From assembly GCF_051668705.1 (NCBI RefSeq), contig NZ_CP196351.1:1178001-1242000 (forward strand): a stretch of 64,000 nt of DNA, written 5' to 3'. The position numbers and the translations under genes are program-made. The stretch is from Alterisphingorhabdus sp051668705 (lineage in GTDB: Bacteria > Pseudomonadota > Alphaproteobacteria > Sphingomonadales > Sphingomonadaceae). This document shows, one piece after another, positions 45,335 through 53,510 of the stretch (position 1 is its first letter; every line of letters begins with the position of its first letter). A model generated the notes under the pieces. It saw nothing but the letters and a program-made list of their open reading frames with translations. It did not search any database and had not been told where the DNA came from.

Positions 45335-45676
45335 TCAGGACCATAGTTCGCGGACCTCGTGAATATCCTCTGCATTAAGAGAGGTTGGGCGCGCTTCTAG
45401 GACATCAATGCCACTGGTGATCCAAGTGGCGAGTTCTGGATGAGCCAATGAATAGCAATGACGCCGACCGTCGCGCCGTTCTTCAACCAAGCGATAGGCG
45501 CGCAACATGGCAAGGTGCTGGGACATGCGGGTTTGTGGGATGTCGAGCAATTTGGCCAAGCCGCCAACATCCATTTCATTATTGCGTAATTCTTCGATCA
45601 GCCGAATGCGGTCCGGATGCGCAATCACTTTAAAAATTTCGGCCAATTCTTTGGCGACTGCTATTCTGCTTGGCAT
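45335..45676 (-). CDS. ArsR family winged-helix repressor of the carbonic anhydrase operon
   Basis: A 113-residue ArsR/SmtB-type regulator. Its helix-turn-helix (about residues 30-75) shows LAKLLDIPQTRMSQHLAMLRAYRLVEERRDGR. The CxC metal-binding motif of arsenic sensors is absent, so it may sense something other than metal. As first gene of arsR-can-sulP it probably controls its own operon. A 24-bp palindrome 52 bases upstream of its start is the likely operator. Confidence 0.88.
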   Translation of the reverse strand: MPSRIAVAKELAEIFKVIAHPDRIRLIEELRNNEMDVGGLAKLLDIPQTRMSQHLAMLRAYRLVEERRDGRRHCYSLAHPELATWITSGIDVLEARPTSLNAEDIHEVRELWS

Positions 45677-45728
45677 AGACGATCCATATGTTTTTACCTA
45701 TGTAACGTCGCATTGCATTAAAATCAAC

Positions 45729-45752
45729 ATGTATGCAAATATTCGCAGACAT
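45729..45752. promoter_or_regulatory. Candidate ArsR operator (24-bp palindrome)
   Basis: The sequence ATGTATGCAAAT / ATTCGCAGACAT at 45729-45752 matches its reverse complement at 10 of 12 positions per arm with no spacer. ArsR-family dimers bind palindromes of this size. It lies in the promoter region of the arsR-can-sulP operon. Confidence 0.6.
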
Positions 45753-45807
45753 TATTACACATTAAGAATAAAGGTTTGTTTCTCTACGCGGTGCTGTGAT
45801 TGACTTG

Positions 45808-46941
45808 TTAGCAATTGAGCGCATTCAAGAGGTCAATGATTAAGTCGTCAAAATGTTCCAAGCCGACTGATAATCTTAATAACCCTTGAGGAGAGGTTGC
45901 ATCAACTCCCTCTACAGATGCGCGGTGTTCTATGAGACTTTCGACACCGCCAAGGCTGGTAGCATTGGTAAATATTTTCACCTTGCTGGCCATCTTTAGC
46001 GCAGCTTCCCGCCCTCCGGTAAGTTCGATAGACACCATGCCGCCAAAATCTGACATCTGCTTTTTCGCAATGTCATGACCTTTATGGCTGGCAAGGCCGG
46101 GATAATGAACAATATCAACTTTCGCGTGATCGTTCAAAGCAGCGGCTATTTTTGCGGCGTTGGCGCAATGCTTTTCCATCCGGCAATGCAGGGTTTGTAG
46201 GCCGCGCGAGGCCATCCATGCTGTAAATGGCGAAATAATGCCGCCGGATAATGTGCGGCCGCGATGAAATGACTCGGCTTCATCAGGGGCTTTGCCGATT
46301 AAAGCGCCCGCCATAACATCGCTATGGCCGCCAATATATTTGGTCAGCGCTTGCACAACATAATCCGCGCCCAAAGCCAAGGGCTGCTGCAATGCTGGTG
46401 ATGCAAAAGTGCCATCGACGACCAGACGCGCCCCGGCATTATGAGCAGCTTCGGACAGAGATGCGATATCCAATATTTCAAGCAGCGGATTGGTGGGGCT
46501 TTCCATCCATAACAAAGCAGGTTTTTGCGCCAATGCCGCTGATAATGCTTGCGGATCATTCAAATCGGCAAAGAGCGCTTTTATGCGGCCCTTGCTTTCC
46601 AAATCCTGCGCCAAAAACCGGAACCCGTGATACAGGCTATTGTGGAACACAACCACTGCGCCCAATGCAAGGCTATCCAACAATGCAGCGCCCGCCGCCA
46701 TGCCGGAACCATAAGCAAAGGCCCAATCGCCCTGTTCCAAGGCCGTTAGTCTTGCTTCCAACTCGACAGTATTGGGGTTGCTCTCACGGCTATATTGATG
46801 GCCGCTAAGGGGTTCATAGGCCGGACCATGTTCGAATGTGGTCGCCAGATGGATGGGCGGCGCCATAGCGCCATCATGCCGCGCATCGGGCACATGAATG
46901 GCCGCTGTTTCTGGCCGCATAATGCTATTCTTGTCAGCCAT
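45808..46941 (-). CDS. Cys/Met metabolism PLP-dependent enzyme (cystathionine gamma-lyase/synthase-like)
   Basis: A 377-residue fold-type I PLP enzyme of the transsulfuration family. The PLP lysine is in VQALTKYIGGHSD, the phosphate-binding segment is YGSGMAAGAA, and the C-terminal SVGLEHFDDLIIDL is characteristic. The family includes cystathionine beta- and gamma-lyases, cystathionine gamma-synthase and sulfhydrylases; sequence alone does not decide which. Its start overlaps the stop of the AMP nucleosidase gene by one base (TAATG), so translation is coupled. Confidence 0.88.
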   Translation of the reverse strand: MADKNSIMRPETAAIHVPDARHDGAMAPPIHLATTFEHGPAYEPLSGHQYSRESNPNTVELEARLTALEQGDWAFAYGSGMAAGAALLDSLALGAVVVFHNSLYHGFRFLAQDLESKGRIKALFADLNDPQALSAALAQKPALLWMESPTNPLLEILDIASLSEAAHNAGARLVVDGTFASPALQQPLALGADYVVQALTKYIGGHSDVMAGALIGKAPDEAESFHRGRTLSGGIISPFTAWMASRGLQTLHCRMEKHCANAAKIAAALNDHAKVDIVHYPGLASHKGHDIAKKQMSDFGGMVSIELTGGREAALKMASKVKIFTNATSLGGVESLIEHRASVEGVDATSPQGLLRLSVGLEHFDDLIIDLLNALNC

Positions 46942-48377
46942 TAGCGAAAAGGCGGTTCGTTAAAGGCGCGCAATTTGCGGCTGTGCAGGCTTGCATCTTC
47001 CTCGCGCAGCAATTCACAGGTCTTAATGCCAATTTGCATATGGGCGGCAATGGCTTGATTATAAAATTCATTGGCCTGGCCGGGCAATTTTAATTCGCCA
47101 TGCAGTGGTTTATCGGACACACACAGCAATGTGCCATAGGGGACGCGGAAGCGATAACCCTGTGCGGCGATTGTCGCCGATTCCATATCTATACCAACCG
47201 CGCGGGATTGGGAGAAACGCAAGGCGCTGGCATTATAGCGCAGCTCCCAATTGCGGTCATCTGTGGTGACAACTGTGCCGGTGCGCATACGGCGCTTCAA
47301 ATCGGCACCGCTAGAGCCAGAGATATGTTCTGCGGCTTCGGCCAGAGCCTGCTGCACCTCCGCGATCGGGGGGATGGGGATTTCCGGCGGCAGCATATCA
47401 TTCATAATATGATCGTCACGCAAATAGGCATGGGCCAGCACATAATCACCAATACGCTGGGTCGGGCGTAAGCCACCGCAATGGCCGATCATCAAAAAGA
47501 TATCGGGCCGCAGCACCGCCAAATGATCGGTAATGGTTTTTGCATTGGACGGGCCAACACCGATATTGACAAGAGTGATGCCTTTGCCATCTGGCGCGAT
47601 CAGGTGATAGGCGGGCATTTGATGCCTGCGCCATGCGCTGTCCGCCACCAATTGGCTGGGGTCGGCGCCTTCTTCCTCGGTATAAAGCCCACCTGCGCCA
47701 GACAATGCCGTATATGTCCCTTTGCCCACTTGGTCACAGGCCCAGCTAACAAATTCATCAACATAGCGGTGATAGTTGGTGAACAATATGAAGTTTTGAA
47801 CATGCTCTGGCGGCGTGCCGGTATAATGTTTTAGCCGCGCCAGAGAAAAATCGGTCCGCAGCCCATCAAACAGGGAAAGCGGCTGCTCCGCGCCAACCCC
47901 ATATTGCATATTGCCATCGGCAATCTCATCGCCAATATCGGCCAATTCGGTCGTCGGGAAATAGCGCGCCAGTTCAACCGGCGTTATCTCGCCCAGATCC
48001 TGACCCTCTATGCCGTCCAAAACATAGGGGAAGGGGATTTCCTGTTCGCTGGCGCTGACGGTAACATTTATATCATATTGCTTGTGCAAAATGGTTAGCT
48101 GTTCACGCAGATAATCCGCGAATAAGCGCGGGCGCGTAATCGTGCTGCTAAAGGTGCCGGGCTGCTCCAACCGCCCGAAAGACAGGCTGGGTATAGTGGA
48201 ATGCTCCACGCCCATATATTCGATGGTCAGCAGGGGATAGCTAAACGCACCCTGTTGCCGCGCAACGGCATCAGGCAATGTGCCGTTTTTCACATAGGCC
48301 AGCAGCGCATTTTGTAATCTGGTGACTGCGCCATCATAGCGCGAGCATAATTGTTCGATTATTGATTCTATATTCAT
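46941..48377 (-). CDS. amn: AMP nucleosidase
   Basis: A 478-residue enzyme cleaving AMP to adenine and ribose-5-phosphate. It has the Amn-specific N-terminal domain (about 1-170) and a nucleoside-phosphorylase-like catalytic domain, with IGHCGGLRPTQRIGDYVLAHAY and GIDMESATIAAQGYRF. The start at 48377 is preferred; an in-frame ATG at 48416 adds 13 residues and neither has a strong ribosome-binding site. It is directly coupled to the PLP enzyme downstream, perhaps linking purine salvage to sulphur-amino-acid metabolism, which is inference. Confidence 0.93.
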   Translation of the reverse strand: MNIESIIEQLCSRYDGAVTRLQNALLAYVKNGTLPDAVARQQGAFSYPLLTIEYMGVEHSTIPSLSFGRLEQPGTFSSTITRPRLFADYLREQLTILHKQYDINVTVSASEQEIPFPYVLDGIEGQDLGEITPVELARYFPTTELADIGDEIADGNMQYGVGAEQPLSLFDGLRTDFSLARLKHYTGTPPEHVQNFILFTNYHRYVDEFVSWACDQVGKGTYTALSGAGGLYTEEEGADPSQLVADSAWRRHQMPAYHLIAPDGKGITLVNIGVGPSNAKTITDHLAVLRPDIFLMIGHCGGLRPTQRIGDYVLAHAYLRDDHIMNDMLPPEIPIPPIAEVQQALAEAAEHISGSSGADLKRRMRTGTVVTTDDRNWELRYNASALRFSQSRAVGIDMESATIAAQGYRFRVPYGTLLCVSDKPLHGELKLPGQANEFYNQAIAAHMQIGIKTCELLREEDASLHSRKLRAFNEPPFR

Positions 48378-48483
48378 AACACCGCACTTAGCCTGAATTT
48401 GCGCAGGCGTCATCATGCAAGCGTTATCACGGCTCTATGTTTGCCGGTTTTTAGAAGCGCTTTGCGAAGCATGGATGCGGCAC

Positions 48484-48514
48484 AAAAAAAGGGCCGCAAC
48501 ATGGCGACCCTTTT
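48484..48514 (-). terminator. Terminator of the rpsF-rpsR-rplI operon
   Basis: On the minus strand an 11-bp stem (arms 48504-48514 and 48487-48497, one G-U pair) is followed by a seven-base T run (48490-48484). Confidence 0.9.
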
Positions 48515-48543
48515 CTATAATAGTTTTGTAAGCAGAAAGAGGA

Positions 48544-49191
48544 TTATTCCTCTTCCTCCGTTCCAGCAGCAGCTTCAGCGGTTTCACCCTCTGAGGTTTC
48601 ATCGCCATCGCTGTCAGCGTCTTTGTCGCTGGGCAGTTCGCCCGGCTCTGCATTCGGGTCAAAGTCTTCAACAAAACCGGCATCGGCTTCATTGTCAAAC
48701 ATTTGCGCCATGACGTCCACGCCGTCTTTCTGCAGTGCAGCTTCATCTTCAGAACGTGCCACATTGACTTGAACAGTGACCGAAACTTCAGGGTGCAGCG
48801 CGATGCGCACATCAAACAGACCCAGAGTTTTAATCGGCCGCTCAAGGATGACCATCGACTTATCGACACCAGCATCATCTTTGTTAAGCTCTTCAACAAT
48901 GTCACGCACGGCAACAGAACCATAAAGCTGGCCGCTGTTAGACGCTGCGCGGATCAGAACGATCTGCTTACCGTCAATTGACGTGCTGTGTGATTTCGCT
49001 GCTTCACGTTTTTCGGCATTTTCTGATTCCAAACGTTCACGATTGGCTTCAAAAACCTGCTTGTTCGCTGCATTGGCGCGCAAAGCCTTTTTGTTGGGCA
49101 GTAAGAAATTGCGGGCATAACCGTCTTTAACGGTCACAACATCGCCAATAGTGCCCAGTTTCTCGATCCGTTCGAGCAAAATAATATCCAT
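48544..49191 (-). CDS. rplI: 50S ribosomal protein L9 with acidic C-terminal extension
   Basis: A 215-residue L9. The N-terminal rRNA-binding domain reads MDIILLERIEKLGTIGDVV and contains GYARNFLLPN. A central helix and C-terminal domain follow to about residue 155. The remaining 55-60 residues are almost entirely acidic and low-complexity (DKDADSDGDE, GTEEEE). Typical L9 is about 150 residues, so the tail is additional. It ends the rpsF-rpsR-rplI operon, 12 bases after rpsR, and is followed by a strong terminator. Confidence 0.96.
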   Translation of the reverse strand: MDIILLERIEKLGTIGDVVTVKDGYARNFLLPNKKALRANAANKQVFEANRERLESENAEKREAAKSHSTSIDGKQIVLIRAASNSGQLYGSVAVRDIVEELNKDDAGVDKSMVILERPIKTLGLFDVRIALHPEVSVTVQVNVARSEDEAALQKDGVDVMAQMFDNEADAGFVEDFDPNAEPGELPSDKDADSDGDETSEGETAEAAAGTEEEE

Positions 49192-49203
49192 GTCTTTTGC
49201 TCC

Positions 49204-49428
49204 TTATTTCACGATATAGGGCAACAGGCCGATATGGCGTGCGCGCTTAATGGCTTTGGTCAGTTCACGCTGTTTCTTTGCAGAAACGGCGGTGATGCGG
49301 CTTGGTACAATCTTGCCACGCTCGGACATAAAGCCCTGCAGCAAGCGTACGTCTTTATAATCAATAACCGGTGCATCTTTACCCGAGAACGGGCAGGATT
49401 TGCGGCGGCGGAAAAATGGTCGTGCCAT
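49204..49428 (-). CDS. rpsR: 30S ribosomal protein S18
   Basis: A 74-residue S18 with FFRRRKSCPF at the start, YKDVRLLQGFMSERGKI and the terminal RARHIGLLPY, all diagnostic. It pairs with S6 on the platform of the small subunit, and its gene lies between rpsF and rplI as usual. AGGA precedes the start. Confidence 0.97.
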   Translation of the reverse strand: MARPFFRRRKSCPFSGKDAPVIDYKDVRLLQGFMSERGKIVPSRITAVSAKKQRELTKAIKRARHIGLLPYIVK

Positions 49429-49449
49429 GGTCCTATCTCCTAATTCGGG

Positions 49450-49809
49450 TTAATCGCGGTCGCGGCGCGGACGGCGCTCGCTGCGTTCACTTTTGCGCAT
49501 CATCACGGATGGGCCTTCTTCAGGCTCTTCAACGCGAATGGTCATGTAACGCACAACATCTTCATTGATAGCGGTCTGACGCTCCAACTCGGCAACAACG
49601 CTGGTTGGGCCGTCAATGTTCAGCATCACATAATGCGCTTTGCGGTTTTTCTCAATCTTATAGGCGAGGGTGCGCAGACCCCAAGTCTCCGTTTTGGTGA
49701 CTTTGCCGTCATTTTTCTCGATGATTTCTGTGGCTTGCTGGGCGAGAGCATCAACTTGAGCTTGGCTCAAATCCTGACGCGCCAGAAAGACATGCTCATA
49801 AAATGGCAT
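49450..49809 (-). CDS. rpsF: 30S ribosomal protein S6
   Basis: A 119-residue S6 starting MPFYEHVFLARQDLS. KNRKAHYVMLNIDGP and VRYMTIRVEE are typical, and the C-terminus is a short charged tail. The start at 49809 follows AAGGAAA; the open frame to 49860 adds residues not seen in S6. It is the first gene of the S6-S18-L9 operon. The 158 bases upstream, up to the unknown gene, should hold the operon promoter. Confidence 0.96.
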   Translation of the reverse strand: MPFYEHVFLARQDLSQAQVDALAQQATEIIEKNDGKVTKTETWGLRTLAYKIEKNRKAHYVMLNIDGPTSVVAELERQTAINEDVVRYMTIRVEEPEEGPSVMMRKSERSERRPRRDRD

Positions 49810-49967
49810 GGGCAGTTTCCTTAACTTACCGATCGCTGATGGCCGCACCATGCGCACCACCCCTCCGGCTTTCTTTCCTTCCCGTTTTACACGAGAGAGC
49901 GCCGCTTAGACGGATTGGACGGGTTTTGCAAGGGGATAACTTTTGTTAAAAATGCGCCGACGCCGCT

Positions 49968-51053
49968 TCATGAGGTATGCACTTTTATATCGCCAACAAC
50001 ATCGTCATCAGTGATTGTGATCGGCTTGTGCTTGAGATCAGTAGCTATTCTGACTCGACTTAAGAGTGATCCAAGTCTTTCAATCTGCTGCCATGCATAT
50101 GTTAGCCCATCAATGCTTTCATTAACGAATGAGTTATAATCAGACACCATTTTGTGAAACGAATCTTCATCATTGTTAGGAGGAAAAGCCTCTTCTTTTG
50201 TATACACTGTTCCAGACTTCTTAAGCAATGGATAGTGGATCCTTGGGATTTTAGTAGCTTCATTTAAGATAAGCTCTCTAACTTGGTACTCATGAAAAGG
50301 GTCGCTCATACCGAAAGGTGCAATATGAACAATTGAATCTCGTAAGTTGCTAAGTGATTTGAGCCACCCACCGTCGTCTGCAGCAGTTAATATCTCCTGT
50401 GCCAAGCCATTATCGTGATTTTTAGATTTCTTTATAAACGTACCGAGTGTTGTGACTGTAGCATTTTCTTTCAGAATGTATCGCCAGACAATTTCTGCGA
50501 TAAGGTCACGAAATGAACCTGAGTCTGCGGCAAAAGCGTGCACTGCTGCATCTATCTCACCCATAAAGCCATCGCTACATAGATGGTTAGCTTGCCAACC
50601 GTTTAAGTAACGCCCGTTCAACGTCCTATTGTAAGCATTGCTTAATTGGAATAGCCTGATGTTTATCAAATCAAGGTAAGTGGCGCACTTTGAGGCAACA
50701 CGAAAGGTTTCTTCATTGGCCTCGGCTGCTGCGTAATGACGTATCTCTGACCATGCCCTTCTCTCGGTCATCAGCAGGTGCCCTGTGTTAGTGAATAAAC
50801 TTTGCCAGTCAGCGGGTGCCTTGCGTTCCGCTGTTAGAGAATTAGGAAATTCTACTCCAATTGGAACTAGATTCAAATTATTCAAATATCGATAAAGTTG
50901 AGAAAATTCCGGTGTAGGAAATTTTAATAGCGCGATCTCTGGAGAGATAGCTACTGTGACGTTTTCTCTTCCAAAATCTACAGCCCTGAGACCGCCTAAT
51001 ATATGGACTATACGCGGATGGCGATGACTTAAGCTGTCTTTAGATTGTGTCAT
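49968..51053 (-). CDS. Unknown protein, AT-rich gene; possible HEPN-like motif
   Basis: I do not recognise this 361-residue protein. It has no signal peptide or membrane helix and looks mostly helical. Residues 238-243 read RDSIVH, an R-x4-H pattern preceded by a leucine-rich helix (LKSLSNL). HEPN-fold proteins use such a motif, but the match is short and may be chance. Two sampled 60-base stretches are about 40-42% GC, clearly below mpl and the ribosomal genes either side, which suggests recent acquisition. The ATG lies three bases after the mpl stop with only a weak ribosome-binding site, so coupling to mpl is possible. No partner toxin, antitoxin or mobile gene is adjacent. Confidence 0.75.
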   Translation of the reverse strand: MTQSKDSLSHRHPRIVHILGGLRAVDFGRENVTVAISPEIALLKFPTPEFSQLYRYLNNLNLVPIGVEFPNSLTAERKAPADWQSLFTNTGHLLMTERRAWSEIRHYAAAEANEETFRVASKCATYLDLINIRLFQLSNAYNRTLNGRYLNGWQANHLCSDGFMGEIDAAVHAFAADSGSFRDLIAEIVWRYILKENATVTTLGTFIKKSKNHDNGLAQEILTAADDGGWLKSLSNLRDSIVHIAPFGMSDPFHEYQVRELILNEATKIPRIHYPLLKKSGTVYTKEEAFPPNNDEDSFHKMVSDYNSFVNESIDGLTYAWQQIERLGSLLSRVRIATDLKHKPITITDDDVVGDIKVHTS

Positions 51054-51056
51054 ATA

Positions 51057-52487
51057 TTATGCCATCATAGGTAATATTAAATCCCGCGCAAACTTACTCA
51101 AAGTATCGTCTCTTGCGCCCATTATGACTATCCGGTCGCCGGGCTTTGCGTGTTGGGTCAGCCAATCTGCGCAGGCGGCGCGGTCGGGGATATGAGTGGC
51201 GGTGAGGGGTTTTGTGTCGCTTGTCTGCGCCCCCGCTTTGTCTGCTGCGGCTGTGTTGATGGCGCTTACTATATCGGCGCTGCCAATGCTGCGGTCCACT
51301 GTGCCACCGAAATAGACAGGGTCACATAATAGCACGGCATCATCGCCGTCCAGTTCGTCCACAAACATTTGCGCCAGCTCTTTGCCCATAACGCGCAAGG
51401 GGCCAAAACCATGCGGTTGAAAGAAGGCAAGAACACGCCCGGGAAAGGCTTTCAATGTGCGCAATGTGGCGGCAATCTTCTCTGGATTATGGCCGAAATC
51501 ATCAATCACGCTAATGCCATTTGCGGTGCCGACAATATCAAAGCGGCGGGCAAGCCCTGAAAAGCGCGCCATGGCGTCCACCGCATCGGCAATGGGCACA
51601 CCGGCATGATGCGCAGCGGCGATCGCGCTAAGCGCATTGGCGATATTGTGGCGGCCGGGCACTTGCAAATTGACCTGATATTCCCCCCCAAGCGCGCGCA
51701 GAGTGAATGTTGCGCCCAATGGCTGTTCCACCACATTGACAGCCTGAAAATCCGCGCCATCATTAAAACCAAAGCTGCTTGCCACGTTTTTACCGCGCTC
51801 GGCAAATAACGCGCGGCTTTCTGCGTCATCATGATTCCATATCAAGGCGCGGGCCTTATCGGCAAAATCCCCAAATAATTGGCGCAATTCTTCCAGTGTT
51901 TTATGGTCCAAGCTGATATTGGTGATAACCGCAATATCGGGTTGGTATAGCGCGATAGAGCCATCGCTCTCGTCAACTTCGCTGACAAAATGTGCGCCGT
52001 TGCCGGTGCGCGCGCTGGCAAAAGGTGTGTCATCGCCAGTGAAGTTTTTCATCACCGCACCATTCATGATGCTGGGGTCTTTGCCATTATCGGCCAATAT
52101 CCAGCCGGTCATGCCGGTTACGGTTGATTTGCCGCTGGTGCCAGCAATGCCAATGGGCGCTGCGGCCTGATTAAACAACGTGCTGAGCAATTGGGCGCGG
52201 GTCATGCGGGTACAGCCCAATGCGTTGGCTTTGGCGACATCGGGCACGCTATCCTCAATCGCGGCAGAGGCGATGAGTATTTGCTGCCCATCGGTCAGGC
52301 CGCTGCCATCTTGCGGATAGAGCGCGACGCCCTGAGCGCGCAGCCAGTCAAATTTGTCGCTGGAGCGGCCTTGATCAAGCGCGCGGTCGGAACCGGCGAC
52401 TGCGGCACCATGTGCGGCAACGATATTGGCCAATGGCAACATGCCCGACCCACCAATGCCGCAAAAGAAATAGCTTTTTGTGTTCAT
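51057..52487 (-). CDS. mpl: Mur ligase, Mpl/MurC type (probable murein-tripeptide recycling ligase)
   Basis: A 476-residue ATP-dependent Mur ligase. Motifs are IGGSGMLPLA at the N-terminus, the P loop GTSGKST (116-122), EVDESDGS, NISLDHK and the PGRHNIANALSAIAA segment. Both MurC (adds L-alanine) and Mpl (adds recycled tripeptide to UDP-MurNAc) fit. Mpl is favoured because no division/cell-wall cluster is nearby and a divergent LD-carboxypeptidase, which makes the tripeptide, is 52 bases away. The ATG at 52487 gives the family start. The open frame beyond it overlaps the carboxypeptidase gene. Confidence 0.8.
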   Translation of the reverse strand: MNTKSYFFCGIGGSGMLPLANIVAAHGAAVAGSDRALDQGRSSDKFDWLRAQGVALYPQDGSGLTDGQQILIASAAIEDSVPDVAKANALGCTRMTRAQLLSTLFNQAAAPIGIAGTSGKSTVTGMTGWILADNGKDPSIMNGAVMKNFTGDDTPFASARTGNGAHFVSEVDESDGSIALYQPDIAVITNISLDHKTLEELRQLFGDFADKARALIWNHDDAESRALFAERGKNVASSFGFNDGADFQAVNVVEQPLGATFTLRALGGEYQVNLQVPGRHNIANALSAIAAAHHAGVPIADAVDAMARFSGLARRFDIVGTANGISVIDDFGHNPEKIAATLRTLKAFPGRVLAFFQPHGFGPLRVMGKELAQMFVDELDGDDAVLLCDPVYFGGTVDRSIGSADIVSAINTAAADKAGAQTSDTKPLTATHIPDRAACADWLTQHAKPGDRIVIMGARDDTLSKFARDLILPMMA

Positions 52488-52539
52488 GGACAAAAGCGCT
52501 ATTGCCATGGCTGGGTTTTTGCAATGGGGATGCGCCTGA

Positions 52540-53400
52540 ATGACTGCAAAATTGGCAAAAAATATCGGTATATGTGCGCCATCGCGTGCGATTACGCGTG
52601 ACTTAGCGGAACAAGTGCGGGCTTTTGCGGCGCAGAATTTTGCCGATGTCACACTGCATTTCCATGAACAATGCTTTGCGGCGCACGGCCATTTTGCCGG
52701 ATCAGATGCTGAGCGGGCAGCGGCTTTTGTCGCTATGGCCAATGATCCTGCTTTGGATGCTGTCTGGTTCGCACGTGGCGGCTATGGGGCTGCCCGCATG
52801 ACTGATGCAGTGATACACGGGCTTGGCCCTGCGGCTTCAGCGAAAAGCTATATGGGGTATAGCGATGGCGGCAATATGCTGGGCGCGCTGTACGGAGCCG
52901 GTATCGGGCAGGTGTGCCATGGACCAATGGTTTCTGACATTAGCCGCAGCGGAGGCGAAGCAGCTATTGCCCGCGCACTTGGATGGTTGAGCCGCGCAGA
53001 CCGCTCAGTATTAGAGCCAGACCTTTCAACAGTTACACCGCAAGTTGCACTGAACCTGATGACTTTGGGAATGATGTCGGGATGGGAGCATTGCCCCGAT
53101 CTGACTGGCCATATCGTCCTGATCGAAGAGGTGGGCGAGCATCTTTATGCGATTGACCGGATGATGTTTCACATGATGAACAATTTTGCCGGTGTTAAAG
53201 CTGATGACCAGCATATTGCCGGTGTCAGACTAGGGCGGGTTAGCGCTGTGCCGCCCAATGATATTGATTTTGCGATGACAGCTGAAGAGATTATTAGCTT
53301 CTGGTGCGCACGGCACAATATACCCTATTTGGGCCGCGCTGATATTGGTCATGATGTGGATAATAAAATCGTACCGTTCGGGCAGTTATCGTTGTCGTGA
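52540..53400 (+). CDS. ldcA: LD-carboxypeptidase (peptidase S66)
   Basis: A 286-residue serine carboxypeptidase that removes the terminal D-alanine from murein tetrapeptides in the cytoplasm. The N-terminal segment IGICAPSRAI and WFARGGYGAARM are typical. The nucleophile is Ser108 in MGYSDGG, with Glu (near LIEEVGEHLYAIDRM) and a C-terminal His in DIGHD completing the triad. It is divergent from the Mpl-type ligase, so the two probably form one recycling step: LdcA makes the tripeptide and Mpl reloads it. Confidence 0.9.
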   Translation: MTAKLAKNIGICAPSRAITRDLAEQVRAFAAQNFADVTLHFHEQCFAAHGHFAGSDAERAAAFVAMANDPALDAVWFARGGYGAARMTDAVIHGLGPAASAKSYMGYSDGGNMLGALYGAGIGQVCHGPMVSDISRSGGEAAIARALGWLSRADRSVLEPDLSTVTPQVALNLMTLGMMSGWEHCPDLTGHIVLIEEVGEHLYAIDRMMFHMMNNFAGVKADDQHIAGVRLGRVSAVPPNDIDFAMTAEEIISFWCARHNIPYLGRADIGHDVDNKIVPFGQLSLS

Positions 53401-53415
53401 ATGATATGGCCGCAT

Positions 53416-53495
53416 CACCGTCATCCTAGAGAATTTCGAGCCAGAGGTTATCCGAGCAGAAAATATCCAGCCAGAAAATATCCAGAATGACGGTG
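53416..53495. repeat. 80-bp element with terminal inverted repeats and internal direct repeats
   Basis: CACCGTCATCCT (53416-53427) and AGAATGACGGTG (53484-53495) are inverted copies matching at 11 of 12 positions. Inside, a 15-base unit (ATCCxxGCAGAAAAT-like) occurs at 53450-53464 and 53465-53479, with a partial third copy at 53480-53485. It lies between convergent genes. It resembles a small palindromic or MITE-like repeat, but no second copy was seen in this window. Confidence 0.6.
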
Positions 53496-53510
53496 TAAAG
53501 CGGGTTTATA

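Noticed and set aside
53450..53485. Short tandem repeats as a CRISPR array
   Set aside because: Only two full 15-base copies without spacers; there are no cas genes in the window.
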